Numbered from the stretch's first letter, positions 42,675 to 53,905 are shown. The stretch is 64,000 bases of DNA from Cavia porcellus (GCF_034190915.1 NW_026947486.1:102715123-102779122); one strand, 5' to 3'. Translations and numbers: made by a program. Notes: a model not told the origin generated them from the letters alone.

Positions 42675-42879
42675 TATATAAAGCAAAACGAATTATATAT
42701 ACAAAGAAATTATATATGGTAAGAAATTATGTGTAATAAGGAAAAGAAATTATAAATATATATACATATAAATAGAAAAAAATGCAAGAAGAAAAAGAAA
42801 TTATGTATATTCTTGTATATATATATAAAATATATAAGATTATATATAAATATATATTCTTGTATATGTACAAAATAAC

Positions 42880-42915
<36 letters not shown>

Positions 42916-42935
42916 CATACAAGAATATATATGTG
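42675..42935. repeat. AT-rich microsatellite with inverted repeats
   Basis: Repeated 'aagaaattat' units (about 42705-42815), then 'tattcttgtatat' twice, and the complement 'atacaagaatata' after a (TA)n run at about 42880-42910. Strongly cruciform-capable. The 66-71-codon frames here are low complexity. Confidence 0.85.
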
Positions 42936-42960
42936 TGTGCATATATTCTTTCTATCCTCT

Positions 42961-43014
42961 CAGTACTGGGGATTGAACCCAAAGGTATTCTTATACTGAG
43001 CTACATCCTAGCTT
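42961..43014 (-). mobile_element. ID-type SINE fragment, antisense
   Basis: 'cagtactggggattgaaccc' to 'gagctacatcctagc', shortened in the anticodon arm. Confidence 0.7.
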
Positions 43015-43018
43015 CTTT

Positions 43019-43125
43019 TTTTCTTTTTTTTTTTCTTGTTCGTTTTTATCAATACCAAGGATTGAACTCACGACTGCCTGCTTGCACGGCAGGTGCTTAT
43101 GCCGCTGAGCTAAATCCCCAGCCCC
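43019..43125 (-). mobile_element. ID-type SINE, antisense
   Basis: 'gtttttatcaataccaagga' to 'gctgagctaaatccccagcc', extended-tail form. Confidence 0.93.
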
Positions 43126-43139
43126 TTCTTTTTAAAAAA

Positions 43140-43262
43140 TTTTTATTTGAGATATAGTTTCCCTAAATCAAAAAGATATCTAGAGTGGGCTCAAACTTGA
43201 AGTACTTCTGCCTCAGCCTCCCAGAGTGCTGGGAGTACAGGCCTGCACCAACACACTTGGCT
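43140..43262 (-). mobile_element. B1-type SINE, diverged, antisense
   Basis: 'tttgagatatagtttcccta' to 'ggcctgcaccaacacacttg'. Confidence 0.78.
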
Positions 43263-43264
43263 TA

Positions 43265-43575
43265 TACTGTCCTTTTATAATGGCCTACATAATTTCCTTT
43301 ACTGTTGCTCTTCATTTATTTGTGTGGACTTGATTTAGTCTCTAGTATAAATTCTTTTCACCCTAAAGAACTTTTGTTCTTTTTTTCTTTTGTTTTAAGT
43401 TAAGGCAACTATACATTCCCTCACTCATTTGTTTGGGGATTATTTTACCTTCAGTTTGAAGAATACCTTTGCTGGATAATAGGAGTCTTGGTTGACAGAT
43501 TTTTTTTTCAATACTGGGACTGTATCATCCTACTACCTTCAGGCATCAGTTCTTTCTGCTGTGAAAACAGATGTT
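43265..43575 (-). mobile_element. L1 ORF1-region fragment, antisense
   Basis: 'aagaatacctttgctggata' and 'aggcatcagttctttctgct' resemble antisense L1M ORF1/5' text. Confidence 0.55.
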
Positions 43576-43589
43576 AATCCACATGTTTA

Positions 43590-43692
43590 ATTTTATTTTG
43601 TCTTTTTCTTTTTTATCAGTACCAGGAATTGAACTCACGACCACACACTTGCAAGGCAGGTGCTTAAGCCGTTGAGCTAAATCCCCAGCCCC
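43590..43692 (-). mobile_element. ID-type SINE, antisense, young
   Basis: Perfect 14-bp duplication 'aatccacatgttta' at 43576-43589 and 43693-43706. Confidence 0.95.
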
Positions 43693-43699
43693 AATCCAC

Positions 43700-45440
43700 A
43701 TGTTTATTGTATGTGTCAATTTGTGTAACCATCATTACAATTAAAATGTAGAACTGTTCCATTATTATAAGGCTCCTTTATATAGTCTCTGTACACACAT
43801 CCAGACCCTCCATGCACCAATTCATGACCTTTGGCAATTGATAACCTAATCCTCATCTTTATTATTTTGATATTGTAAAGAATTTATTAAAAAGAAGTCA
43901 ATATTAAGTAAACTTGAGGCTTATTTCTTTCATTCAGCATAGTTATCTGGGGAATTTTCTAGGTGATTGTGGGTATCAGTTCATTCTTTGTTGGTGTTTT
44001 GTGTTTATGGATATAATATATTTTATTTCATCATTCACCCACTGAAGAACATTTGACTCATTTATAGTTTGCTCTATTGTAAGTAAGGCTGCTTAAAAAT
44101 TATGTTAGCTTTTCTGGAAACTAAGTTTTCATTTCTCTGGATAAGTGTGAAAGATTGCATTTGCTGTATCATATGGTAAGTGTAAGTGTATTTTTTCAAG
44201 AATCTACCAAACTATTCTCTTAGAGTGGCTGTATTACTTTATGTTATCACCAGCAGTGCATGCCAGGATATAGCATTATCACTAATATTTTAGTTAATTT
44301 AAGACATGTGTAGTGAAATCTCATTGCAGTTTTAATTTTCATTTCTCTAATGATTAATGTTGTTGGCCATCTTAATATTGCTTACATTATCTTTTCAGTG
44401 AAATATCTGTTTGTATATTTTGTTCAACTTCTAATTAGATTTCTTTGAGTTGTTTCTTCTACATACAAAGCTTTGGTCAGCTATCTAACCAAAAGCATTC
44501 CCTGTCAAGCTTAAAGTTGTCTTTTTAATCTTCCTGACAGGTTTTTTTGGAGTTGATTAACACTAATTTTGTTTTTCTAAGTTTAACTTTAGTTTCCCTT
44601 CATATTCTCATTAGCAAAAGTTTGCATGCATAATGTTTACATTCACCACAAGGATGTGTACATGTATATAATACATCTTGAATCTTTTTGTCCCCTCCCT
44701 CCAGCCCTTATTCCCCTCCACATTTACAAAAGCTCTATTTCTATTATTCCCTTCAATTTTGTTTTTAAGTTCCTTTTCTTTCCTCCCCTCCCCACCCTTA
44801 TCTCTAGTTCTCCTTCTCATTTGAACAACTTCTTCCTACTTCACAGTATTATCTTCTTAACCAAGTTTTTGCAGAGGAAAATCTTTGTTTCAATGCTATC
44901 CAATTTATCCATTTTTTTCCTTTGAGATTTATGCACTGGTGTCTAATCCAAAAACTATTCACCTAAGGTTTCAAATGTCTTGTCATATGTTTCTCCTAAA
45001 GTTTGTACTTTATAGAAGGTCTATTTAATTAAACTTTCATAAGGTATTAGAATTAGGTCGTTAGTGTGTGTGTGTGCATGTGTGTGTGTGTACGTGTTTG
45101 TGCACGTGCACGCGTGTGTGTATCTATAGATGTCCAGTTGCTCCAGCACTGCCTGTTGACATGACTGTTCCTCCATTGAGTTACTTTTATGTTAGAATCA
45201 AAACTCATTTAAACATATTTCTGTGAGTCTATTTCTGGGTTGTATTCTTTTCAACTGATCTATGTGGCTATCACTTCACTACATTTTCTTAAATACCAGA
45301 GTTACATATTAAAGATTACTATCAAGTAATCATTTCTCTCATTTTAGTATGCATCTTGTGATTTCATATTATCCACTCTGATGGATCATTTCAAGGAATG
45401 CCATCCTTTGAATGCATGCTTCCTCTATACTGCACTTCAA
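43700..45440 (-). mobile_element. Old L1 3' region and ORF2, antisense
   Basis: 'tcattcagcatagttatctg', 'gcattcccgtgaac'-like and 'tgcaaactattc'-like phrases are decayed, but 'taatgattaatgttgttggc', 'cagctatctaaccaaaagca', 'tttatgcactggtgtctaat' and 'gttgctccagcactgcctgt' fix it as antisense L1. 44590-44810 looks like a separately inserted purine/pyrimidine-biased L1 3' UTR piece. Confidence 0.78.
45064..45122. repeat. (TG)n/(CG) alternating purine-pyrimidine tract
   Basis: Nearly uninterrupted alternating tract including 'gtgcacgtgcacgcgtgtgt'. Confidence 0.92.
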
Positions 45441-45636
45441 TAGTTGCACCAATACTTTGTTCTCAGCGTTGCAGGTAAAAATGTAGCCTACCTAAATTAT
45501 GAATACAAATCATTGAGATTGATAACAATTATAAATTTATTTTTTCAACATCTTCATAGTAGCATCTGGCCAATTAAACCACAGACCTAATATAAGATAA
45601 AATATCTTCTACATGTAAAAGTAATTACATGCAAAC

Positions 45637-45855
45637 CAGGCATGGTGGTACATGCTTGTACTCCCAGCAGGAGGATCACAAGTTTGGGTCAATCTGGACA
45701 ATTTAGCTGTCTAACAAACAAGCAAAAGCCAGGCATAATGATACATACCTTTAATTCCAGTATTCTGGGAGACTGGGGCAGGAGGTTTACAAGTTCAAGC
45801 CCAACCTTGGCAACTTAGCCACTTATCAAGACCCTGTTTTAAAATAGAAATGAAT
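45637..45855 (+). mobile_element. Two diverged B1-type SINE fragments
   Basis: 45637-45720 ('accaggcatggtggtacatg') and 45727-45855 ('gccaggcataatgatacata' to 'aagaccctgttttaaaat'), in the same orientation. Confidence 0.65.
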
Positions 45856-45865
45856 TTTTTTAAAT

Positions 45866-45918
45866 GCCAGGGCTGTAACTCAGTGTAAAGGTCTAGGTTT
45901 AATATTCAGTATCACAAA
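45866..45918 (+). mobile_element. ID-type SINE fragment, old
   Basis: 'gccagggctgtaactcagtg' with a degraded B box. Confidence 0.5.
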
Positions 45919-46149
45919 AAAGGAGGGTGGAATCACATCTTGGTAAAGCTGCCATGAAGAAAACATTTATCACTCACCACTGTTTTACACTGGTGCCACT
46001 TATTTTGAGATGCTGTGTTTTCATTTCACTAAACTCAATGATTTTATAGCTCTCTTTTAAGATTTTTCTCTTCGCACTATAGGTAATTTAGTGGTGTGTT
46101 ATTTTATTTATTTGATTTTCTTTATGTATTTATAATACTGGTTTCTAGT

Positions 46150-47160
46150 TTGCTTCCATTGCAGTCAGAACATATACTGTGTACAGCAGGTAGAGTTATG
46201 TCCACCCAAGATGTCTATGCCTCACTCCTTGGGACCTGTGGGTATGTTATGTTTGTTACATTGTGTTATGGTTTGTGTCTAGATGCCCCCCTAAAGCCTT
46301 ATGTGGTCATAGGGCTTTTACAGAGGTGGCTGAAACTAGCATGTATAATGTTGGGATTAAGGGTGTATCATTAGTGAGTGTATCAGTCCACTGATTGGTT
46401 TGGCACTCCCCTAATCTCAGTAGTCTGGATAAGATAAAAGGGGCAGAAAGATGTAGTTAAGGGTTCCTTGTTGCTTTTGCTGTCTTTCACTGTCATGACC
46501 TGCTGCCCCCTGTCATGTGCCACTCTGCCTTAGAGCCAGACGATTATGGCCTGAAACTTCTACCAACTGTGAGCTAAATCAAACTTTCTTCCCTTAACTT
46601 TGGGCACTGGGCATTTTCTCTCAGCGATGAGAAAATTAACTAAAGACAACATGGTAGGAGGGATTAAATTTGCAGATGGAATTAAAGTAATTTGTTGGTT
46701 CACTTAAAACAGAGAGATTATTTTCTATTATCTACATAAACCAATGTACTCATACAAATTCTCAAAGGAGGAAGAGGAAGGGTACAAGGTCAGAGAGATG
46801 CAGCATGACAAAGATTCAGTCTGCCACAGTTGACAAAATATGGAGGAATGGTGATATGACCCAAGGAATCTGGCAGCCTCTGAAAACTGAGAATATCCCT
46901 TAGTTTATTCGTTGAACAAAAATCTCAGTCCTACAACCACAAGGAATGGAAATCTTCCAGCAATCTAAGTGAGCAAGGAAACAATCCTCCCCTCTAGCCT
47001 ACAGAAAGAAATATGGCCCTCTGACACTTTCATTTCAATCTGATGAAACTCATGTTAGACATATAATTTATCCAAATGAAAGATGTTTGTAATTATTTAG
47101 GCTACTAAATTTGTGGCAATTTTTATGGCACCAATATAAAATAAGTAAAATATGTAGGAT
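46150..47160 (+). mobile_element. Old MLT1-type LTR, split by a younger LTR
   Basis: 46180-46261 ('gtagagttatgtccacccaa', 'cttgggacctgtgggtatgt') and 46649-47160 ('ggattaaatttgcagatgga', 'aatctggcagcctctgaaaa', 'aggctactaaatttgtggca') are consecutive parts of an MLT1-type LTR. No internal retroviral region. Confidence 0.65.
46262..46648 (+). mobile_element. MaLR-type LTR nested in the older LTR
   Basis: 'tgtgttatggtttgtgtct' to 'aactaaagaca', flanked by 'acat' on both sides (46258-46261 and 46649-46652). It carries the 3' landmark 'cctgaaacttctaccaactg' and 'gtgagctaaatcaaactttc'. Confidence 0.75.
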
Positions 47161-47164
47161 TTAA

Positions 47165-48600
47165 ACTTGTTGAGTTTTGTTTTCTGAGCAGGGATATGGT
47201 CTATCTTAGTAAATGTCCAATGCGCACTTGAGAATAGTGTGTATTCTGCTGTTGATGGAGTGTTCTATGTCAATTGGATCCTGTTCATGATGCTGCTCAG
47301 TACTGTATCTTTGCTGACTTTATTTCCAGGAGTTTTGTTGGTTATTGAGTATGGATCTTGAAATCTCCAACTATAACTGTGGCTCTTTTTCCTATTTCTC
47401 TTTTTTATTACTACATGATAATATCACATGAGGAAGATTTGTAAGAAAGGAAGCTGGTATATGCATTCAACACATCTTAACTTCAATCCCATTATCCTCC
47501 TCTTTTCTTCTCCCTCCCATGTATCCCCTTCCCTGTCCCCAGAAGCCTATCTCTTGATTTTCTATCCTTTCTCCTTTACTTATGTATTCTTTAGATTTCC
47601 CATATAAGATAAATGTAATATTTAACTTTCTGAATCCAGCTAAATTCATCCAAAATGATGTTTCCAAATTCCATTTACTTTTCATTAAATGACATTATTT
47701 TTTATGGATGAGTAGTATTTCATTTTGTGTACACACATTTGCTTTACCCACTCAGTTGTTGACAGATATCTAGGCTGTTTCCACAGCTTACCTATTGTAA
47801 AATGTACTAATATAAACAGTGGTATGCTGTATCACTGAAGCATGCTGTCTTTAATTCTTTCAAGAAAATGCCAAAGAGACACATATAGCTGGGTCAAATG
47901 ATATTTTTATTTTCAGTTTTTTGGGAAATCCTCATATTGATCTTCCTGGTGGTTGCATCAGTTTACATTCCCATGAACAATGAAGATTTCCTTTCTCCTC
48001 TTCACTCTTGCTAGCACTGTTTTCTGCATTTTCTTTTTATACTGTATGTTTATAATTCATAATAGTTATGTAACATTTTGGGAAATTATGTTCTTAATGA
48101 TAGCTATTTTCACTGGGGTGACAGAGAGTTTCAATATAAGTTTAATTTGCATTTCTTGGCTATACATGTTGACTATTTTTTCCATATATTTTTTGGTTAT
48201 TTCTACTGCTTTTAGAAGCATCTTATTTCTCTTTTTTTATTTATAACAATTGTCATATACTTTGAAACTTTGTTGTTTGATGCACATAACATTTAAGATT
48301 GCTGTCTTTTTGATAGACTGATTCTTCCTTCATTAAATAATGTTCTCTATAGCTTTAGCAGTTTTATTTGCTTTTAAGTCTGCTTTGACATTGATACACC
48401 CACTCTTGGTTTTTTATTACTATTTGTATGACATGTCTTTTTCCATCCTTTTTAACTTCAACTTACCTATATCAAGCATGTTTTGTGGGGAGCTTACTGG
48501 AGGTGGCATATAGTTGGGTTATGTATTACACCCACTCTACCAATATGTGTTTTAATTAGTTTAGACTATTACAATTTAAGTAATTATTTAAAGAGTGTAA
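47165..48600 (-). mobile_element. Old L1 ORF2 and 3' UTR pieces, antisense
   Basis: 'gagaatagtgtgtattctgc' (ORF2 endonuclease region), then 3'-UTR-like text (47400-47700), then 'gatgagtagtatttcatttt' and 'gttgcatcagtttacattcc' (ORF2 end), then 'ctgctttgacattgataca'. Order suggests two overlapping antisense copies. Confidence 0.75.
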
Positions 48601-48908
48601 AATAAATAAAAATAAAAGTGGATGGAAAAAGTTAGAAAGGAAATGATTATTGATGTGTTAGGGCTAACTTTGCTTTTTATTTTGCTTATGTGTCTCATTC
48701 TGAGTTTACTTGACTTCACTTGTTATTGAAGAAGTTGTGGAATTCTATTTTGATTGCAGCACTTTTAACACATCATTTTGTATGGCTATCTTGATGGTTG
48801 ATCCAGTTATCACAGTATACATACGTGACATCACGTCAGTGATTGACCACGTTAAGTACAAAAACCATTTTTCTTTAGGTCCCTTAACCCACTTAACCCC
48901 TCCCACTC
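48601..48908. other. No feature recognised
   Basis: About 300 bp, AT-rich; likely L1-derived but no landmark. Confidence 0.3.
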
Positions 48909-49077
48909 TTTTTTTTTTTTTTTTTTTTTTTTTGTCTTTTTGAGACAGGGTCTCACTATGCAGTTCAGACTGGGCTTGAGCTTACTTTGTAGCCCAGGCT
49001 GGTCTCGAACTCACAACGATTCTCCTGCCTCAGCTTCCCGAGAGCTGGGATTACAGGCATGAGCCACCACGCCCCGC
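48909..49077 (-). mobile_element. B1-type SINE, antisense
   Basis: 24-T tract, 'gtctttttgagacagggtct' to 'gagccaccacgcccc'. One of the least diverged B1 copies here. Confidence 0.95.
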
Positions 49078-49199
49078 TACCCCTGCCACTCTTAAAGATG
49101 AGTAATATTTATCTATTAACATATTTGTCTATCTAGTGAAAATATACATTGGCTACATTGAGCATCACATCAGATGGTATTTATTTTAGTCATCAAATA

Positions 49200-49740
49200 T
49201 AACTTGATAAGGATAGTCGATTATTCCTTCCTCTATGCTTTATTTATTCCCTTGTTACTTGCTTTGAAGTTCTAAGTCTTCAGTTACAATTTCCTTGCTG
49301 TTTGGAGAACTTCAGTTATCCATGCTTTGATAGTGTTCTACTATTTTTAAATTGTTAGTTTTCTTTTGAGAATGCCTTTATTGGAGCTAGGGATTTAGCT
49401 CAGTGGCATAAGCACCTGCCTTGCAAGCAGGCAGTCATGAGTTCGATCCCCGGTACTGATAGAAAATAATGAAAAAGACCAAAAAAAAAAAAAAAAAAGA
49501 GAAGAGAATGCTTTTATTTTCCTTTCATTCCTCAAGGATATTTTTACTAGTTAAGGAATTTGCGTTTGATAGCTATATTCTTTCAGCACTTGCAAATTAT
49601 TGTGCCATTTCCTTCTGATCTCCATTGTTTCTCATGAAAACTTTCTTGCCATTCAAATTGGTGTATCTTGAAATGCAATACATCATTTCTCTCTGGTGTC
49701 TTGAAGACTGTTTTTAGTTTTAGAACTTTCATTAAAATCT
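49200..49740 (-). mobile_element. Old L1 ORF1/5' region, antisense
   Basis: 'attattgtgccatttccttc' and 'tggtgtcttgaagactg' read as antisense L1 in its 5' half. Interrupted by the ID at 49383-49499. Confidence 0.5.
49383..49499 (+). mobile_element. ID-type SINE
   Basis: 'ggagctagggatttagctca' to 'cggtactgatagaaaataat' plus A tail. Flanks 'agaatgcctttatt' and 'agaatgcttttatt' indicate the target duplication. Confidence 0.93.
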
Positions 49741-50362
49741 ATCAGTCAGTGCTCACTAGAGAAACAAATTTTACATAAATATATAACGATTTTTTACATA
49801 AATATATAAGATTGATAGTGGCCAACCCCAGTCAGGCGTGAAAGAGGGCAAAAGGATTGTCTGTGTCCTGGTGATACAAAGGATCTAGTCAAAAGTACAA
49901 GGCCTTGAGCTCACTGGAGTCCCATACAAATCCCTATCTGGAGGCCAACAGGTCTGCCAGTCTGCACTGAAAGCCAGGAGATGACCTCTAAGGCAGAGAC
50001 AAGCCAAACAAATTGGCACATGCCAATAATCCCAGCACTCATGAGGCTGAAGCAGGAGGAGTGCTACAAATTTGATGTCAGCCTGGGCTGCAAAGTGAGT
50101 TCAAGCCCAGCCTGAACTACATAGTGAGATTCTGTCTCATAAAGACCAACTACAACAACAAAAAAGCAGAGACAACCTCCTCCAAAGAAACAGAAGCAAG
50201 ACTTCCTTGTTTCCTCTTTTTGTTCTATTCAATCTTCAGGGTTACTGGGTGGTGTCACTAACACCCAGGGTGGATCTTCTGCTTGCAGTAATCTATTTAG
50301 CCACACCTAGAACCACGCTGATCCAATCAACTGGGTGTTTCTTACTCAAACTGACACAACAC
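49741..50362 (-). mobile_element. LTR of MaLR-like type, antisense (copy 2 of 2), with a B1 inside
   Basis: Same family and orientation as 12908-13397. Ends 'gctcactagagaaacaaatt' and 'ctcaaactgacacaaca'. A B1 SINE occupies 50003-50165. Confidence 0.65.
50003..50165 (+). mobile_element. B1-type SINE
   Basis: Perfect 10-bp duplication 'gcagagacaa' at 49993-50002 and 50166-50175 within the LTR. Confidence 0.92.
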
Positions 50363-50379
50363 GTAACTATCACGATGTG

Positions 50380-51010
50380 TTTTAGCACTCATTTCTTTGA
50401 GTTTATGCTGTTTGGGATCCATTCAGCTTCTTAAATTGATAGGTATATCTTTCGAAAAATTGAGGAAATTTCAGCTTTTAATTTTCAAATATATTTTCAA
50501 CACCACATTCACTCTCTCTTTTTGGTAAAAACACTTTTAAATTTTTGCGCCGGGCATGGTGGCTCATGCCTGTAATCCCAGCACTTGGGAGGTTGAGGTG
50601 GGAGGGTCGTTGCGAGTTCGAGACCAGCCTGGGCTACAAAGTGAGTTCAAGGCCAGCCTGAACTGCATAGCGAGACCCCTTCTCAAAAAAGCCAAAAAAA
50701 AAAAAAAAAAAAAAACACTTTAAAATTTTTAGTAGTATCACATCATGAGAAGCTGGCAAAGGTTCATAACAGATTTTAATTCTTTTTACTCTCCCTCCCC
50801 TTCCTCTCCTTTGGTAACTTTCGTGATATAAATTTTACATCTATTGTTATCATCCTAGAGGTCTCTAAGGTTCCATTCATATTTTTCATCTATTTTCCCT
50901 ATCATTCAGACGCGACCATTTCCACTGCTTTTTTTAAAATTCCAATTACTGATTCTTTCTTGTCATATTCATTCTGCTAATGGACTCACCCAATTTTTTG
51001 CATGTCACTG
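50380..51010 (-). mobile_element. Old L1 ORF1-region text, antisense
   Basis: 'gggatccattcagcttctta' and 'aatattttcaacaccac'-like phrases are antisense L1. Interrupted by the B1 at 50547-50714. Confidence 0.5.
50547..50714 (+). mobile_element. B1-type SINE, little diverged
   Basis: 'gcgccgggcatggtggctca' to 'agaccccttctcaaaaaagc' and a long A tail. Flanks 'aaaacacttttaaattttt' and 'aaaacactttaaaattttta' are near-identical. Confidence 0.95.
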
Positions 51011-51370
51011 ATTCCCTAACCATACTTGCCATCTCATTTTCTTGTCACTTCATGAACTCCTCCCCAGTCCCCTCGAACTCTGATGAACACGGTCTTGGTG
51101 TAGCTCTCCTGTTCTTCAGTGCTCCAAACTGGGCCACTTTCCACACAGCAAAGAGAAAGTATAAAGCAAAAAAGTCTTTGAGAAATGAGGGAAAGGAAGG
51201 AAATAGGGAAAGGATAGCCAAAGGAGAAGGATGTGAGAAGTGAAAAAGAAAGATGGTAATGGAAGAAAAAGAAAGATGGGAAGGGAAAGGAAAATGAGGA
51301 GAGAACACAAGGGAAGGCAAATGAAAGGAAATAGGTACAAAAAGGGAAGTAAAGAGAAGATACGCATAAA
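51011..51370. other. Purine-rich tract, no gene
   Basis: 51170-51370 is strongly A/G-biased. Its complement gives Phe/Leu/Ser-rich frames of 83-149 codons at 51034-51494 that lack any recognisable motif; I treat them as composition artefacts. Confidence 0.5.
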
Positions 51371-51463
51371 GGGGCAGGGAAGATTGGGAGGCAGACAGAA
51401 AGATGCAGAGGAAAAGTAAAGCCAGTAAAAAAATATAGGAACTTAGTACTTCTTTTCCTGAGC
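51371..51463 (+). repeat. About 92-bp direct repeat, left copy
   Basis: Pairs with 52414-52505. Shared text includes 'gattgggaggcagacag' against 'gactgggaggcaaacag', and exact 'aggaacttagtacttctttt'. Confidence 0.75.
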
Positions 51464-51470
51464 ATTGATC

Positions 51471-52412
51471 ATGTTTTAGAAGATGCAGAAACAACTGCAG
51501 ACAAACTAAGCCACCTTATCTTCAACAAAGGTGCCAAAAACCTTCACCTAATAAATGGTGCTGGAAAAGCTGGCTCTGCACATGCCAAAGATTAAAACTG
51601 GACCCAGATCTTTCACCATTCACTAAGATACATTCAGAATGGATCAAAGATCTAACTATTAAAACTGAAACATTAAATCTGGTGGAAGATAATAAGAGTA
51701 GCTAAAACTTAAAAAAAAAAAACTCTTGAAGATATTGTTGTAGGCAAAGACTTTATGAACAAAACCCTTGATTGCACAGGAACTATCACAAAGAATCAAC
51801 AACTGGGATCTCATCTTATTGAAAAGCTTTTGCACAGCAAAAGAAACCACCAACAGAGTGAAAAGAAAACCCACAGTGTGGGACAAAATGTTCACTAGCT
51901 GGATTACTATTGAGAACATATAAAAAACTCAAAAAAAATCAGTCCTCCAAGATTTAAAGAGACAATCCAAAAATAGGCATCTGAGATGAATACACACTTC
52001 TCAGGTGAAGAAATATAAACAGCAAATAAATATGTGGAAAAAAATGTTCAACATCATTGGTCATTCGAGAGATGCAAATTAAAACAACACTGATATTTCA
52101 CTTCACCCCAAAACGAATGGCTATTAACAAGAAGTGAACCAATAACAAATGTTGAAGGGACTATGGGTAAAAAGGACTGATTTTTAAACGAAGATACTAA
52201 TGCTACTGATTTCTCTGAATTCATTGAGGAGAAAGGTTTATGCGGGTATTCTTTGGACAATTGAATGCAGATGTCTGGTGCTCTAGGTGAATGATTTGGG
52301 GATGACAAATTTGAGGGTAATGTACGTACCATGCTGCCCCGATTGATGTGTTTTGAAATTCTGTTTTGGTTTTTCTCTTTCTCTTTGAAATAATATGGAT
52401 TTTTTTAAAAAG
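51471..52412 (+). mobile_element. 5'-truncated L1, sense
   Basis: ORF2 C-terminal text ('tcttcaacaaaggtgccaaa', 'gctggctctgcacatgccaa', 'caacatcattggtcattcga') to about 52165. The 3' UTR of the lineage also seen at 13995-14225 follows (52170-52400), then a T/A-rich tail. Diverged, no ORF. Confidence 0.82.
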
Positions 52413-52413
52413 A

Positions 52414-52505
52414 AGGGACAGGAAGACTGGGAGGCAAACAGGAAGATGGAGAATAATGGGAAGATAAGGAAAAAAATAGGAACTTAGTACTTCTTTTCTT
52501 TAGCA
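52414..52505 (+). repeat. About 92-bp direct repeat, right copy
   Basis: See 51371-51463. The pair brackets the truncated L1. Confidence 0.75.
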
Positions 52506-52544
52506 CAGATGTTTTCCTGCTCTATAAGCTGTTTAGTGACTTTT

Positions 52545-52688
52545 TAGTATTTTGGGGGGGACAAGTTCTTACTAATCAGGCAGACCTAGAACTTGCTATG
52601 TAGCAGACTGGCCTAACATTTGCAGTATTTCTGCCTCAGCCTCTTGAGCGCTAGAATTACAGGCCTGTACCACCACACACTGCCTGTT
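52545..52688 (-). mobile_element. B1-type SINE, diverged, antisense
   Basis: 'cagacctagaacttgctatg' to 'ggcctgtaccaccacacact'. Confidence 0.78.
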
Positions 52689-52689
52689 A

Positions 52690-53611
52690 AGAAAAAGTAT
52701 GTATTTTAAAAAGTTTTAGTTTGTGTTTGCAATATATAATGATCACATTCCTTGTGGAGAGATGGTCAGTGTACAGAAGATAACTTTTTTTAGGTTATTG
52801 GTACATTTTAGATATACACAAGCATCATATGGATTGGTACCTGTATATAATTTATTTTTTCCCAAACCCTCTTAAGAAAAAATATTTTTAATTCAATGTG
52901 CCATACTACAGTTGACACATGATAAGGAAGGTGGTTTATGTTTCATCTTTTGAAGAGTATTGAGTTTTCCTTAGAAGTAGTTAATTTACATATCCTTGAT
53001 CTAAACAAAGTGTAATCTACCCTTTGCTAGGGAATGCATACAGTAGATCTTATACATTCCCCTAAAGGATGGTTTTCAATCGAATGGCTGGGGTATTGAA
53101 AAGTTCTCTCCATTCTGGCTCATTTAAAACTCCAGTATCTTCCTACACTGTGAAACCTCTAGTATCTCCATTCTTCTCTCAAATCCAGAGCAGCTGGTAT
53201 TTTTCTAGGACTCACAGAATGTCACACTGTGTATGTGTAGCCCATCAACAAATGACCCACAGGAAACCCCACATTGAGACCTGGGGGGCCCTCATGTATC
53301 TTCTCAGGAACCCAAATTCTGATCTCTCTCCCTCTGACCACTGAGACCACTGTGCAACAGACTGAAAATTTCCGCCAGACAATGAGCTGAGGTGACAAAA
53401 GAGCTCCTTCTCTCATATGTTCCCCTTCTCAGGAATTGTACATTTACCACTTTTGTGACAAGTTGTTTTATTGTACTTTGTTCATTTGTATTGTCACTTA
53501 TGCTGGGAAAGCACATATAATGCCCATCATTCCATCATCAATAGTAATGGAAGATGCTTTTACTTTACTTTTCTGTGTTGCTCTTTCACTTTTTAACGTT
53601 TTTAAAAAATT
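52690..53611. other. Apparently single-copy sequence
   Basis: About 920 bp. Open frames of at most 91 codons with no motif. Nothing recognised. Confidence 0.4.
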
Positions 53612-53752
53612 CTTTTGAAACAAGGTCTCATATATATTTCAGGCTGGCCTTGAACTCATTATGTAACCTAGGCTGGCCTCAAATCCATAGTAATCTTCCT
53701 ACGTCAACCGCTTGAGTGCTGGGATTACAGGTGTGCATCACCATGACTGGCC
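53612..53752 (-). mobile_element. B1-type SINE, antisense
   Basis: 'tcttttgaaacaaggtctca' to 'ggtgtgcatcaccatgactg'. Confidence 0.9.
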
Positions 53753-53766
53753 TGAAAACATTTATA

Positions 53767-53890
53767 ACATTAATGGAATTGGAGCCAAGTGTGACAGTAC
53801 ATACCTGTAATCCCACTTACTAGGGATGTTGAAGGAGGGGAGACTGAAAGCTTTTGAGTAATTTATCAAGACCCCGTCTCAAAATAAAAT
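53767..53890 (+). mobile_element. B1-type SINE, diverged
   Basis: 'gagccaagtgtgacagtaca' to 'aagaccccgtctcaaaat'. Confidence 0.8.
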
Positions 53891-53905
53891 AATAAAAATA
53901 TTAAA

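Noticed and set aside
51034..51494. Leu/Phe/Ser-rich minus-strand frames of 83-149 codons that look like membrane proteins
   Set aside because: Complement of a purine-rich tract; hydrophobicity follows from pyrimidine-rich codons, and three frames are open at once.
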